Source of the DNA: Fibrobacter sp. UWH4
GTDB lineage: Bacteria > Fibrobacterota > Fibrobacteria > Fibrobacterales > Fibrobacteraceae
DNA: 64,000 bases
Direction: 5' to 3'
Assembly (NCBI RefSeq): GCF_900142475.1
Contig: NZ_FRAY01000005.1
Coordinates: forward strand, 186,001 to 250,000
Shown: piece by piece, positions 50,718 to 60,164 of the stretch
Numbering within the stretch: position 1 is the stretch's first letter
Layout of the letters: every line of letters starts with the position of its first letter
Translations under genes and position numbers: made by a program
The notes under the pieces: model-generated
The model's input: only the letters and a program-made list of their open reading frames with translations
What the model was told of the DNA's origin: nothing
Database searches by the model: none

Positions 50718-53700
50718 ATGGAAACTAAAATGATGAAAAAAACGAAAATCTCCATGTGGAAGTGGGTTTTGGGTACCTGTCTGATTTTCGCTGGAGTGCA
50801 GAATGTTATTGCCGCCTGCGAAGGCACGCTGCATTTTAAGAAGCCTGATGACTGGACTAGTGTCTTTGTTACGATGAATAACATTGCCGCTCCAGTCCCG
50901 GCAACCGCCTTGAATGCGGCGACCGGTTATTATGATTATGATTTGTCTGCTGCCAAGGGCGAAGCTCAGGAAATGACCTTCGGTCTTGCAAGTTCGTCTA
51001 CAAATCCGTTGAACTACGTGCTCAAGAGCACTTGGAACGGAAAGTCCGCCTACGACCCGAACCTTCCGAAGAACCAACGTGACATCGCCTGCCCTGGTGC
51101 CGGTAAGGATGTCTGGGTGCTCGAAAACCCGAAACAGGCGAGCAAGACCCTGGTTTCCTATGAAGAACCGAAAATCAAGTACTTCTATGTCCTGGTTCCC
51201 GATGACGAAGACTGGAAGTCCACCGTGCCGCAGTGGTCTCCCGATGCAACTTTCGAAAACCGCCAGCCGTTGAAGGTAGACCCCAACTTGTGCGGGTGGT
51301 ACTACGTGGTCTGGATGAACGAAGCCATGCCGGAAAACTTTATCATCTTCCGTGAAGACGACGAAACTCTCGACGACGCGATTGGTGTCGATGGCTGGGG
51401 TGCTCCGCTCACTGCGTTCCCGATGAATGTTTTCTTTGACGCTTATCCGAATACCAACAAGATTTACTTTATTGCCGACCCGGAAAAGGCTGAAGAAGAG
51501 GGTGTACCTTCTATTTCTGAAACGGACCCCATGGTTGAAGGAAACTGCACCTATCAGTTGGCCGCCTTCCTTTACGATACCGATGCGAGCCTGCACGGCG
51601 CCTTTACTTGCGATGCTTACCCGCAGGCTGGAGCAAATAAGTGCTATGTTGCCACAGCTCCCTTTGGTTATGCTGGTGGCGGTGCCGCCAATACGGTTCC
51701 CTGTATCGGTGTGACCAAGGGAATTGTGTCTGATCTTTTGGATCCTTCTACCAAGAAGCCGACTTACAATGCCGCAAGCGGATGCTTTGCAAGTGCGGAT
51801 GCCTTCAATGCCATGTTCGATGACTCCAAGGGTACTAGCGTAAAGCATTGCCGCAACGTGACTTTCAGCCTCACCAAGGAAGGTATGTGGGAATATGATT
51901 CCTATAACGAACCGACCGGCGCCTTTACCATCCTGAACGACTTGGCTGACTCTATCTTGGCGGGGACTTGCACGGGTCTCTGTGCCCAGGCAGCGAACCC
52001 CCGTGAGGGTCTAGGCAACGTTGCCTATGGTCTTGGGGAAGGCCAGTTGACTAACACTGCTGCCCAGAATGCTACCGCGAACAATATCTCCGCTGCCGCT
52101 CAGGCTGCCCTTCCTGGTGTAATGGACTGGTCTGCCATTGATCCTGTTTCCGGTTTGCCCTATATTGACCTTTATCCGGTGGCCAATGGCGAATTTGGTG
52201 ACGGTACGCACCCCAACGTTTATGATAACTCCACTTGGGATTTGCGTATTAAGGGGAATAACAACCAAATGTTCTGCTTTGAATCCCATGCGAACTTCAC
52301 CTACCGCGCCGGAATGCAGTTCTCGTTCCGTGGTGATGACGACATTTGGGTGTACATCGACAACAAGCTTGCCGTGGACCTCGGCGGTACCCACCTTGCC
52401 GCTCCGGGTTACGTGAACCTCGATCAGTTTACGGGGGCCTCAGGTGCGCTTAAGGATGGCACAAAGTATGACATTGACATCTTCTTCTGCGACCGCCGTA
52501 CCGATATGAGTAACGTGCGTATCAAGACGAACATGTATATCGTCCAGCAGACTGCTATTGCTTTGACGCGCAAGAAGAATGGTACAGCGACTTCGTACGA
52601 CATTTGCTATTCCAAGTCGGGTGACGGTTCCTGCGAGGCCGCTGCGAAGGGCCAGTCTGAAACCCAGGTCTTCTGTGGTGCGCAAATTGCAGATGCTGGC
52701 CTGCCGATTTCCTACACCCTCGTTCAGGGAAGCAAGATTACGGACCCGGCCGTGGCCATGCCTGAACTGGCCGCTTCCGGTATTACCAAGTTCGAAAACA
52801 TTTCTGCCCCCGGTATTTACAAGGGTGGTATCGACTTGAGAAACCTGGCCGCTCCCTCGATTGACGGGACCAAGGTCAATCTCGGCGCCGGCAGCTACAC
52901 GTTGTTCGTAACCATCGATGGCAAGACCAAGAAGATAAAAAGCTTCCGCCCGAGTGGCGAAGTCGACGTGGTCTACGCCGATGGCGAAGCGGTCGATATC
53001 AACGAAGATACGGGCGAAATGAAGAAACTCGGTAAGTACAAGGCAGTGAAGAGCGCCATGGGTGGCGAATTCGTGCCGGTCTATATTTCTAACGTGGGCA
53101 AAGCAGAAAATCCGGGCCAGCCGCTGGTCATTCAGCCTATCGATGCCAAGGGTATGAAGTATACGCTGACCCCGTCCAGCAACCTGATGAAGCTTTATGA
53201 AAGAACGGTGGACGAAAACGGTGCTGAAACATTCAAGAAGATCGCCTTTGGTGATTCCCGTGAGATTGGCGAAAGCGGTGTCGATACCGTCTATGTGACC
53301 GTGGAAATGGACGACCTGACCGAACCGAACAACGAGTTTACCGTCGGCGTGACCGGCAGGCCCAACGCTTTGAAGATTAATTTCTACTTGCCGATTATCC
53401 AGTTCGTGTCCGCTCCGGATAGCACGGGTGAAGTTGTCAATGGCGACAAGCCCGAAGCTGACGGCACCTACGACGAACGCTGGGTCGGTAGTATCTATGA
53501 ACTTTACCTTGCCGTGCTTAAGCCGAACGACAACGGCGACTACTATATCTGCGAAGACTGTAACTTCACGATTCATAGGGATCCGAGGACTTCTGACTAC
53601 ATCACCTTCGCCGATGCCGAATTCGTGAACGGTTATGCAACGATTTCTATCGTAGCTACCAAGGAATACCGCTTCGATACGGACCCGACGATCCATAATC

Positions 53701-55355
53701 CGGGTATGGTTGTTGCGGCCTACAATGACTACGTGTTCACGAACCCGGGGTATTCTCCGATTTACTTCCGCGAACCGCCGGTTCCGTCTCCGCGTCTTGC
53801 CGATGTGTTCGACGTTCACGGTGCTTCGCCCGAAGTTGAATTCAAGATTCCGGCCCCGTACTTCAGCATGAACCAGGAATACCTCGACGGTGTGGCTGAC
53901 TCTGTGGTCATCTACTATCACCGCGCCATCCATAAGGACTCCGTGCCGACCCAGATTTGCGTGGTGTGGGATTCCACTTCCGCCAAGAAGCACAACCCGA
54001 TCGCAGAAGGATTCTCCAATATCTCGAAGGATACCGCGATTGTCTGTAACGCTCTTGTCAAGGTGAACAAGGATACCGATATCGACTGCTCTGGTGCCGG
54101 TGCCGACGGCTACTGCACCAACGTGGTCAAGTTGAGCTCCAGCTACTTCAAGGGAGATTCTACCAAGCTTTCTAATGGTGTCAAGACCTCCGGTAAGGGT
54201 AAGGTGATTTCTTACGCCGAATTCAAGGACAAGGGTAAGGACATCAAGCAGGGATTCCCTGGCGAGCTGACTGACCGCATGGCTCCTGTGCCGCTGCGTG
54301 CTGAAGTGCGTGCCATTAGAAAGGGCGACGAACTCAGCGACTTCGATAGCCTTGTGGTAATTATGTCTGAACCGGTCAGGATCGTGACGGACCAGAAGAA
54401 GAACGCTCTGGACTTCTACCTGAATTCCGCTGTAGACCTCTCCGAAGACAGTCGTTTCGTCTCTATCCTGAACAGCACTGTTGCCTCGGTGACCGGTGCC
54501 CAGGACGCCCTTGTGGGTTCTGCAAATGGCCAGGGCCGTATCAAGTACCAGTATATCCGTGGCAATGTTTCTCCGCACGTGGGTGACTTTGTCCGCCTCT
54601 CCGGTGACATGTCCACCATCTTCTGGGTCGACAGTGCCGATATCGCCGTGCCGGGTGCCGATACGCTCCGTGCCGCTGCCGATGCCGCATACAACTGGAA
54701 CTCCCCGACGTCTTACAACGAGACCAAGCGTCTCCCGACTCCGTGGGTGTTGGTGAGCGGTGAACCTGAAGTCAAGGTTGTCGAAAACAACTTTGCCAAT
54801 ACGGGTAACTCTCCTGTTGGCGAAAATGTTCCGGTCGTAACGGTGAATGGCTATTCTACCAACCTGTCGAAGAACGAAGTGATCGCTGCAGAAGGTGGCC
54901 GTCTGGGCTTGTTCGCTCAAGCGGATATGTACTCCCTGATCAACGACATGAAGGCTAAGGGCTTCAAGGACGAAGATCTGGATCCTGCAAAGATTTACTT
55001 CTCTTACGATCTGCAGATCTACACCAACCTGGGTAACTACGTGGCTGGCAAGAGTGGCAAGATCTTCTGCGACGACAGCAAGAATACGGAAACCGACGAA
55101 AATGGCAAGAAGATTGACTACTTCGGCGGTAAGACCTGTATCGATGCAGGTATCGGTTCCAACTTCTTCATCGGCTGGAATACTCGCTCTGACAAGGGCC
55201 GCATGGTCGGAACAGGCGCCTACATTGTCAAGTACACGACCTTTATCAGACTCGATAAGGCCGGCAAGTACGGCAAGAAGGAAGACACCTCGGTCTGGGG
55301 CGTGAAGCGTTCTCCGCTTCCCAATACGGACTACCTGAAAAAGGCTGCCAAGTAA
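50718..55355 (+). CDS. Large fibro-slime domain surface protein
   Basis: About 1545 residues. The signal peptide (MWKWVLGTCLIFAGVQNVIA) and the first 600 residues parallel the gene at 1-1980, including ALNAATGYYDYDLS, DTDASLHGAFTCD and the PA14-like FRGDDDIWVYIDNKLAVDLG with CDRRTDMSNVRIKTN. The following 850 residues are extra: several Ig-like or beta-sandwich modules (DTVYVTVEMDDLTEPNNEFT; YAEFKDKGKDIKQG), then a FlgD-like end (GRMVGTGAYIVKYTTFIRL). An extracellular adhesion or matrix role is expected for the family, not shown. The start at 50718 is set by AGGAA; a longer open frame from 50559 is probably untranslated. A terminator follows. Confidence 0.88.
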   Translation: METKMMKKTKISMWKWVLGTCLIFAGVQNVIAACEGTLHFKKPDDWTSVFVTMNNIAAPVPATALNAATGYYDYDLSAAKGEAQEMTFGLASSSTNPLNYVLKSTWNGKSAYDPNLPKNQRDIACPGAGKDVWVLENPKQASKTLVSYEEPKIKYFYVLVPDDEDWKSTVPQWSPDATFENRQPLKVDPNLCGWYYVVWMNEAMPENFIIFREDDETLDDAIGVDGWGAPLTAFPMNVFFDAYPNTNKIYFIADPEKAEEEGVPSISETDPMVEGNCTYQLAAFLYDTDASLHGAFTCDAYPQAGANKCYVATAPFGYAGGGAANTVPCIGVTKGIVSDLLDPSTKKPTYNAASGCFASADAFNAMFDDSKGTSVKHCRNVTFSLTKEGMWEYDSYNEPTGAFTILNDLADSILAGTCTGLCAQAANPREGLGNVAYGLGEGQLTNTAAQNATANNISAAAQAALPGVMDWSAIDPVSGLPYIDLYPVANGEFGDGTHPNVYDNSTWDLRIKGNNNQMFCFESHANFTYRAGMQFSFRGDDDIWVYIDNKLAVDLGGTHLAAPGYVNLDQFTGASGALKDGTKYDIDIFFCDRRTDMSNVRIKTNMYIVQQTAIALTRKKNGTATSYDICYSKSGDGSCEAAAKGQSETQVFCGAQIADAGLPISYTLVQGSKITDPAVAMPELAASGITKFENISAPGIYKGGIDLRNLAAPSIDGTKVNLGAGSYTLFVTIDGKTKKIKSFRPSGEVDVVYADGEAVDINEDTGEMKKLGKYKAVKSAMGGEFVPVYISNVGKAENPGQPLVIQPIDAKGMKYTLTPSSNLMKLYERTVDENGAETFKKIAFGDSREIGESGVDTVYVTVEMDDLTEPNNEFTVGVTGRPNALKINFYLPIIQFVSAPDSTGEVVNGDKPEADGTYDERWVGSIYELYLAVLKPNDNGDYYICEDCNFTIHRDPRTSDYITFADAEFVNGYATISIVATKEYRFDTDPTIHNPGMVVAAYNDYVFTNPGYSPIYFREPPVPSPRLADVFDVHGASPEVEFKIPAPYFSMNQEYLDGVADSVVIYYHRAIHKDSVPTQICVVWDSTSAKKHNPIAEGFSNISKDTAIVCNALVKVNKDTDIDCSGAGADGYCTNVVKLSSSYFKGDSTKLSNGVKTSGKGKVISYAEFKDKGKDIKQGFPGELTDRMAPVPLRAEVRAIRKGDELSDFDSLVVIMSEPVRIVTDQKKNALDFYLNSAVDLSEDSRFVSILNSTVASVTGAQDALVGSANGQGRIKYQYIRGNVSPHVGDFVRLSGDMSTIFWVDSADIAVPGADTLRAAADAAYNWNSPTSYNETKRLPTPWVLVSGEPEVKVVENNFANTGNSPVGENVPVVTVNGYSTNLSKNEVIAAEGGRLGLFAQADMYSLINDMKAKGFKDEDLDPAKIYFSYDLQIYTNLGNYVAGKSGKIFCDDSKNTETDENGKKIDYFGGKTCIDAGIGSNFFIGWNTRSDKGRMVGTGAYIVKYTTFIRLDKAGKYGKKEDTSVWGVKRSPLPNTDYLKKAAK

Positions 55356-55377
55356 ATCCAACCGGAACTTAATTTGA

Positions 55378-55408
55378 AAAGGCCCCTGCTTAGGCAGGGC
55401 CTTTTTGT
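55378..55408 (+). terminator. Intrinsic terminator after the large fibro-slime gene
   Basis: AAAAGGCCCCTGC and GCAGGGCCTTTTT form a hairpin with one bulged C and a 4-nt loop, ending in a T run. Confidence 0.85.
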
Positions 55409-55420
55409 TATATTTGCGGC

Positions 55421-55840
55421 ATGCGAAAGATTTTAGCTGCTATGAGTCTGTGTGCCGCCGCGACGGTTGCGTCGTTTGCGGCTGAACCTACGGATTTGGA
55501 TTCCCTGTTCCGCGGCAAGGAATATAAGCCTGTGTTGAGCGCCTCGTTGCGCGATTCCGCGGCGAACGAAGCTTCGGCGGTGCCCGGCAAGGCTGCCGCG
55601 AAGACGTCCAAGTCCGACGGCTACTATATGCTGCAGTTTGAATCGGTCGCCGATTTTGATGCCGCCCAGCGTCGCCGTGCGCAGATTTCTGCAAGTACCG
55701 GCTACGCTATCCAGGTGGTATTCGACGCTCCCTTCTACAAGCTTCGTGGCGGTGGATGGGGCAATAAGAAAGCCGCCGAGGACAAGGCCCGTGAACTTTC
55801 TGCTTATAACATTACCGCTTTCGTCGTGAAAGTGAAGTAA
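55421..55840 (+). CDS. Secreted SPOR-domain-like protein
   Basis: 139 residues. A signal peptide (MRKILAAMSLCAAATVASFA) and a short Ala/Ser-rich linker are followed by a SPOR-like domain (YYMLQFESVADFDAAQRRRA, then VFDAPFYKLRGGGWGNKKAA), with the usual beta-alpha-beta pattern and closing strand NITAFVVKV. SPOR domains bind glycan strands lacking stem peptides and often mark division-associated proteins. It follows the fibro-slime terminator and has no clear ribosome binding site; single-gene unit. Confidence 0.8.
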   Translation: MRKILAAMSLCAAATVASFAAEPTDLDSLFRGKEYKPVLSASLRDSAANEASAVPGKAAAKTSKSDGYYMLQFESVADFDAAQRRRAQISASTGYAIQVVFDAPFYKLRGGGWGNKKAAEDKARELSAYNITAFVVKVK

Positions 55841-55904
55841 TCGCAGCGAATCCGTTTATCTTTTTCGGTGGAGGATTTTTCCAGAGTCCGAATGTTGAAA
55901 ATTT

Positions 55905-56033
55905 AAGGGCCTGGATTCCCTCCCGCGCTGACGCTTGGTCGAGGATGACTTATACCGAAGGCCTGCCGCGTCCTTGCAGACGAGGGTGACTTGTAGCGAA
56001 GGCTTGTCGCGGCTTTGCAGGCGAGGGTGACTT
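55905..56033. repeat. Copies of the TCCCGCGCT / GAGGATGAC repeat
   Basis: TTCCCTCCCGCGCTGACGCT with TTGGTCGAGGATGACTTA matches the start of the 49914 array units. Two further shorter units (GACGAGGGTGACTTGTAGCG and GGCGAGGGTGACTTA) follow. It lies downstream of the SPOR gene and right at the 3' end of the helicase homologue. Confidence 0.8.
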
Positions 56034-59000
56034 ACTCTAGCAGTCCCATTGCTTCTTTGAGGGCGTGCTCGTCCATGCTTTGCGGCATGAGGGCGCGTTC
56101 TTCCGGTGCGACGTAGGCGAGTTTCCTTTCGAAGTCGGGGCGTCCGGCGCGGTTGCGCGGGGCAAGTTCCTTGGGTTTGAGCGAGTAGAAGAACGGACCG
56201 GTCTTGATGAAGCGTTTTTTCTGCAACCCCTGGTTGATGGCTTCGGTGAGAGCCTTCTGGAGGATTGGCCCCATGCGGTCCACATGGTGGAGTTCCAGGA
56301 TGCGCAGTATCAGGACGTCCTGGTGGATGGGAGCCTCAGAGTCCACGTAGAATTTGAGTTGCGTGATGAGTGCCGCGGCAGGGAGTTCCGCAATCGGCTT
56401 GTCGTGGGCGGTACCCTCGATTTTCGGATGCTGCACCTGGTACGGGACCGTTGTCGGGGCGCTGTTGGCAAAGACTTCCGATTCGTCGTCTTCTTCGGTC
56501 GAAGCGGACGGCGGCGGGGCGACGCTCTGTTCGATGGCGATGGTCGCCACGAGGTGGCCGACTTCGTCCTTCTGCGCCATGAACCAGAAGGGGAGCCAGA
56601 GGTTCATGACCTTCCAGCCGAGCTGTTTTAAAATCTGCGGACGGATGTAGTCGCGGTCTTCGACCGAGTCGCGGAAACGTTCCGCGGTGCAGTCGTCCTC
56701 GATGAGTGCCAGGTAGCGGTTCGGATTGTTCGCGTCGATAATGACGGGACCGACGGGGATTCCTCCGCGGGAGAAGCTTTCTTTCGCCTGGATGTTCTCG
56801 CTGGCGAGTGCCTTGAGTACCTGTTCGCGGAGCGGCGATGTGGCAGATGTTGCCGTGTCGTCTGCGTTGTATTCCTTGTTCTGCAAGTGGCTGATCCATT
56901 CGCGGAAAAGGGTGTGCTTCTGGTCGTTGCCTTTTGCGGAGTCTGTTTCCGATACGAAAACTTGCAGTTCCTTTTTAGCGAGGGTCGAGCAGATGGCGAC
57001 CTTGTTGTTGCTTGCAATTTCCGGTTCACCACAAACGAGGACGACGTCCCTGAAACGGTCGACGGCGCGGTCCGGCGTCTTTACGAAGAAACTGATGTCC
57101 GGGTTCGGGCGCGTGAAAAATGCCGCAATGGGGGTGCCAGTCAGGAGCTGGGCGCGAATGGCGTCTTCGATTTCGCGACAGGTGGACTGGTGGAATGCGA
57201 TGATCCCGAGAGTCTTTTCGGGGTGGCGCTCGGCGTGCTGCAGGGCGGCCTGCGCAATGGCGTTCACCTTGTCTTCGACGACCTTGAGTCGGATTCCCTT
57301 GAACGGTTCGCTGCTAGGCGTCGGGAACTGCTTGATGCCGTGGTTGTAGATATGGCTGTTGGCGAATGCGACGAGTGCGGCATCGCCGTACAGCGAAGAG
57401 AACCAGAGCTCGCGGGTCGGGATGCCCTGCCGGAGTGCCGCTGTCAGGATGCTTTCCTGGAAGAAGGGCGAGTGCGGGAACGGCTGGTCTTGGAAGGCGT
57501 CAAGCGGCTGGAACTCCAGCGCCGGATTGTGCGGGTCGCCGACAAGGATGGTCTTGCCTGCAGCAAGAATGGTCGGGATCGCTTCGGCGATCGAGATGCT
57601 GTCGGCATCCAGGATGAGAGCGATGTCAAAAGAGGTCTTCCCGGAAATGCGGAAGGTGTCGCTCAGCGAAAGGTGCGTCAGGGCGTCGGGATTCTTTTCG
57701 ACGGCCTGGTGCAATTCGCTGAAGTTTGCGTTGCTGAATTTGTCCAGAAGTTCGCGGTACGCCTTGCCTTTCTTGGAACGTTCCTTGGGCGGTTGCGTAA
57801 ACAGGTTCGGGCAGGTCTTGGTGACATTCTGAATCTGTTCCCTGCTCCAGCAGGAAGACACGACGTTGATGAGTTCCTTGTCCGCATTTTCGGGGTCGGA
57901 AATGAATTGTACCAAACCCTTGCACGGGTAGCTTTCCATTTTCTTGAACAAGGCGGTCAGCTGCACGTGGATGTCAAGGTGGTCCCAGTTTTCGCTCCAC
58001 GATTTGATCCTGCCGAGCCATTTTTCGATGCTCAGGCTTTCGAGCGGAGTGTCCAGTTCCATCGCCTTGTTGATTTGCTTGATGGACTGCTGTAGTTCGA
58101 GGACCGAACGGTACAGCTCGTCGAATTGCGGGAGCATATCCTTGAACAGGTGCCATTGTTCCAGAATCTGCAGGAGCAGGTCGAGCTTGGGGTCGTTCTT
58201 GTGTTTGTCGCGGAATTCGTAGATAAACTGGATCTTGCTGTTGAGTTCGACCCAGTTGGACCGTTCGTAGTGCCAGTCCTTGCCGAGCAGATGGTTGCCG
58301 AGGACTGCGCTTTCCTTGTACGCTCGCTTGTTGGCTTGCAGTTCAAGCAGGGTGTCTATCAGGTCGAGTAGGTTGGCGTCGGATTCGACATCCTTCGGAT
58401 TGCGGAGCACCGAGAGGAGCTTGCGCCGAGAAGAACGGTAACGGTCGGAAAGCCCCTTGAGGGTGGCCTTCTGGCTTTCGGCAAAGTCGTCGCGCGCCGA
58501 CTGGATGTTTTCGTCGACGGCTGTGTCCGTATAAATTTCGGAGGTCTGTCTGCGGTAGCGTACCCATTGGTCGCCCGCTTCGGGAAGCGCCGTGAGCGTG
58601 TCTCTGTAGGCGGTCCAGTTGTAGCTTCGCAGTTGCCAATCTTCGAACTCGGGAGTGTCCTTGTTGAAGTGGTCGCGGATGATTTCCAGCGTGTCGGCGA
58701 GGCTCGAAAGGAAAATGCCCGTGGGGAATAGCCCGGTGGCCTCCATGATCTTGATGAGTCCGTCGAGGCTCGAGGCGCGGCTTGCGGCACGGCCCAGTTC
58801 CTGCGACAAGGTCTGTTGCAGTTCGGCGTTGAGACCGGGGAGCTTTACTCCCTGGAATGCCCTGCGCGCTTCGATTCCTTTCTTTTCGAAATAGAGCTCG
58901 TTCAGAAGGTTGAGATCGTTCTTGAGGTCTAGGTATTCCTGGTAGCTCAGCGAAGAAATTCCTTGCAGGACCGAAGCGGGATACTTGCGCTTGGACGGCT

Positions 59001-60120
59001 TGATGGCGATGAATTCTTCGAGGAGGCTTGCCAGCGGAACATTTGCCGGCGCAATCGGATTGTTGACCGTGTCGTAGTATTCCTGGAATTCCGCGCGCAT
59101 CTTGCGGACGTCCTGTTCCAGGGCGCTTCGGTCGGCTTGCGGAAAACTGCGGAAAGCGGGTTTCCAGGCTTCCTTGAAGGCACGGCCGGAAACGGCGCGA
59201 CGGTGAACCACGAGAACCTTTTGTCCCTTGGCGACGGAATCGGCCACGATGTTCGCGGCGACCTTCATCTTGTCGGTACCGGGGAGCGCCTGTATGGCAT
59301 AGGCTTTCGCCTCGTCGTTCAGGGCGTCGACAATGACCTTGTCGGTATGCGAATCCGTGGTGTAAAGGAAGTGGTGATCCGCGGGCGAGAATACCTTGTC
59401 AAAATTCTGTTCCTCGAAAAGGGATTCCTGCGTCTGGAAGCCGTCTTCGCTGAAAAGGGAGGCGAGCGCCGGATTGGCGTTGACCGTCTTGTCCTGGAAT
59501 CCTTGGGCCATTCGCTTCTTGAGAAGCAACTGGTCCGTGTTGAAGAAACTGAGACAGAGACCGTGGCGCGTAAATTTCCAGTTGCGGTTGCTTGCGATCG
59601 CCTTTTCGAAAAGCGAAAAATAGAGGAGCAGGCTGAACTTGCCGTTGATGACCGCGTCCTCGGTGGTGGGGAGCGTCACGGAATCCTTGAGTCGTTCGCG
59701 GAGGATGACGTTCTCGATGGGGGTACGCTTTGAAATGGTAAGCGTCTTTTGGACGGGGTCGGCATCCAGGGGAATGAGCAGGCTCGGGGCGAGCGCGTTG
59801 CCGTCCCACTTCAGGAATCCGAGGACCAGGTAAAGGTCTGTTTCGCCGAAGTCTTCGAGCTTGTTGCGGAGAACCGCCGTCATCGCGTCAATGGCGGTTA
59901 TCTTTTGCTGAGCTGTAAAGTTGGCAGAAACCTGGAAGAACGATTCTAGCGGAAGGGGACCCTTGGCCTGAAGCCATTTTTCAAAGAAAAGGTCGCCGGC
60001 TTCCATGACGAGTGGGGATTGGAAGTCGTTCTTGGTGGCGAAATTGAGGAGACGGTCCTTGGTATCGAAGAGGGCCGCTTCTTGCCTTATTTTTGCAACA
60101 ATAGCGGATGGCGATGACAT
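56032..60120 (-). CDS. Giant DUF4011-type SF1 helicase homologue with eroded catalytic motifs
   Basis: 1362 residues. The layout follows DUF4011-SF1 helicase-endonuclease-like-DUF3320 proteins: N-terminal DUF4011 (RQEAALFDTKDRLLNFATKN), helicase region, a Vsr/DUF559-like domain (VEDRDYIRPQILKQLGWKVM; NLWLPFWF) and DUF3320 (ILRILELHHVDRMGPILQKA). Yet motif I reads ALPGTDKMKV (usual GPPGTGKSQT), motif II reads LILDADSI (usual DEAS), VGDPHNPALEF has Asn where Gln is usual, the HYRS box reads FSSLYGD, and the nuclease IECDG box reads IEDDC. Such changes in every motif without a frameshift suggest a retained non-catalytic protein. Homologues are often linked to defence. Between 300 and 830 is a long helical insert. 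It stands alone between repeats and gluQ. Confidence 0.8.
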   Translation of the reverse strand: MSSPSAIVAKIRQEAALFDTKDRLLNFATKNDFQSPLVMEAGDLFFEKWLQAKGPLPLESFFQVSANFTAQQKITAIDAMTAVLRNKLEDFGETDLYLVLGFLKWDGNALAPSLLIPLDADPVQKTLTISKRTPIENVILRERLKDSVTLPTTEDAVINGKFSLLLYFSLFEKAIASNRNWKFTRHGLCLSFFNTDQLLLKKRMAQGFQDKTVNANPALASLFSEDGFQTQESLFEEQNFDKVFSPADHHFLYTTDSHTDKVIVDALNDEAKAYAIQALPGTDKMKVAANIVADSVAKGQKVLVVHRRAVSGRAFKEAWKPAFRSFPQADRSALEQDVRKMRAEFQEYYDTVNNPIAPANVPLASLLEEFIAIKPSKRKYPASVLQGISSLSYQEYLDLKNDLNLLNELYFEKKGIEARRAFQGVKLPGLNAELQQTLSQELGRAASRASSLDGLIKIMEATGLFPTGIFLSSLADTLEIIRDHFNKDTPEFEDWQLRSYNWTAYRDTLTALPEAGDQWVRYRRQTSEIYTDTAVDENIQSARDDFAESQKATLKGLSDRYRSSRRKLLSVLRNPKDVESDANLLDLIDTLLELQANKRAYKESAVLGNHLLGKDWHYERSNWVELNSKIQFIYEFRDKHKNDPKLDLLLQILEQWHLFKDMLPQFDELYRSVLELQQSIKQINKAMELDTPLESLSIEKWLGRIKSWSENWDHLDIHVQLTALFKKMESYPCKGLVQFISDPENADKELINVVSSCWSREQIQNVTKTCPNLFTQPPKERSKKGKAYRELLDKFSNANFSELHQAVEKNPDALTHLSLSDTFRISGKTSFDIALILDADSISIAEAIPTILAAGKTILVGDPHNPALEFQPLDAFQDQPFPHSPFFQESILTAALRQGIPTRELWFSSLYGDAALVAFANSHIYNHGIKQFPTPSSEPFKGIRLKVVEDKVNAIAQAALQHAERHPEKTLGIIAFHQSTCREIEDAIRAQLLTGTPIAAFFTRPNPDISFFVKTPDRAVDRFRDVVLVCGEPEIASNNKVAICSTLAKKELQVFVSETDSAKGNDQKHTLFREWISHLQNKEYNADDTATSATSPLREQVLKALASENIQAKESFSRGGIPVGPVIIDANNPNRYLALIEDDCTAERFRDSVEDRDYIRPQILKQLGWKVMNLWLPFWFMAQKDEVGHLVATIAIEQSVAPPPSASTEEDDESEVFANSAPTTVPYQVQHPKIEGTAHDKPIAELPAAALITQLKFYVDSEAPIHQDVLILRILELHHVDRMGPILQKALTEAINQGLQKKRFIKTGPFFYSLKPKELAPRNRAGRPDFERKLAYVAPEERALMPQSMDEHALKEAMGLLE

Positions 60121-60164
60121 ACCCTGAATATACTTATTTTTTGCGGGGAAAACCGAGATGGTCG

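Noticed and set aside
52440-55361. A 973-codon minus-strand frame opposite the large fibro-slime gene
   Set aside because: Antisense shadow; no signal peptide, no domain, and biased toward His, Arg and Val as expected for such shadows.
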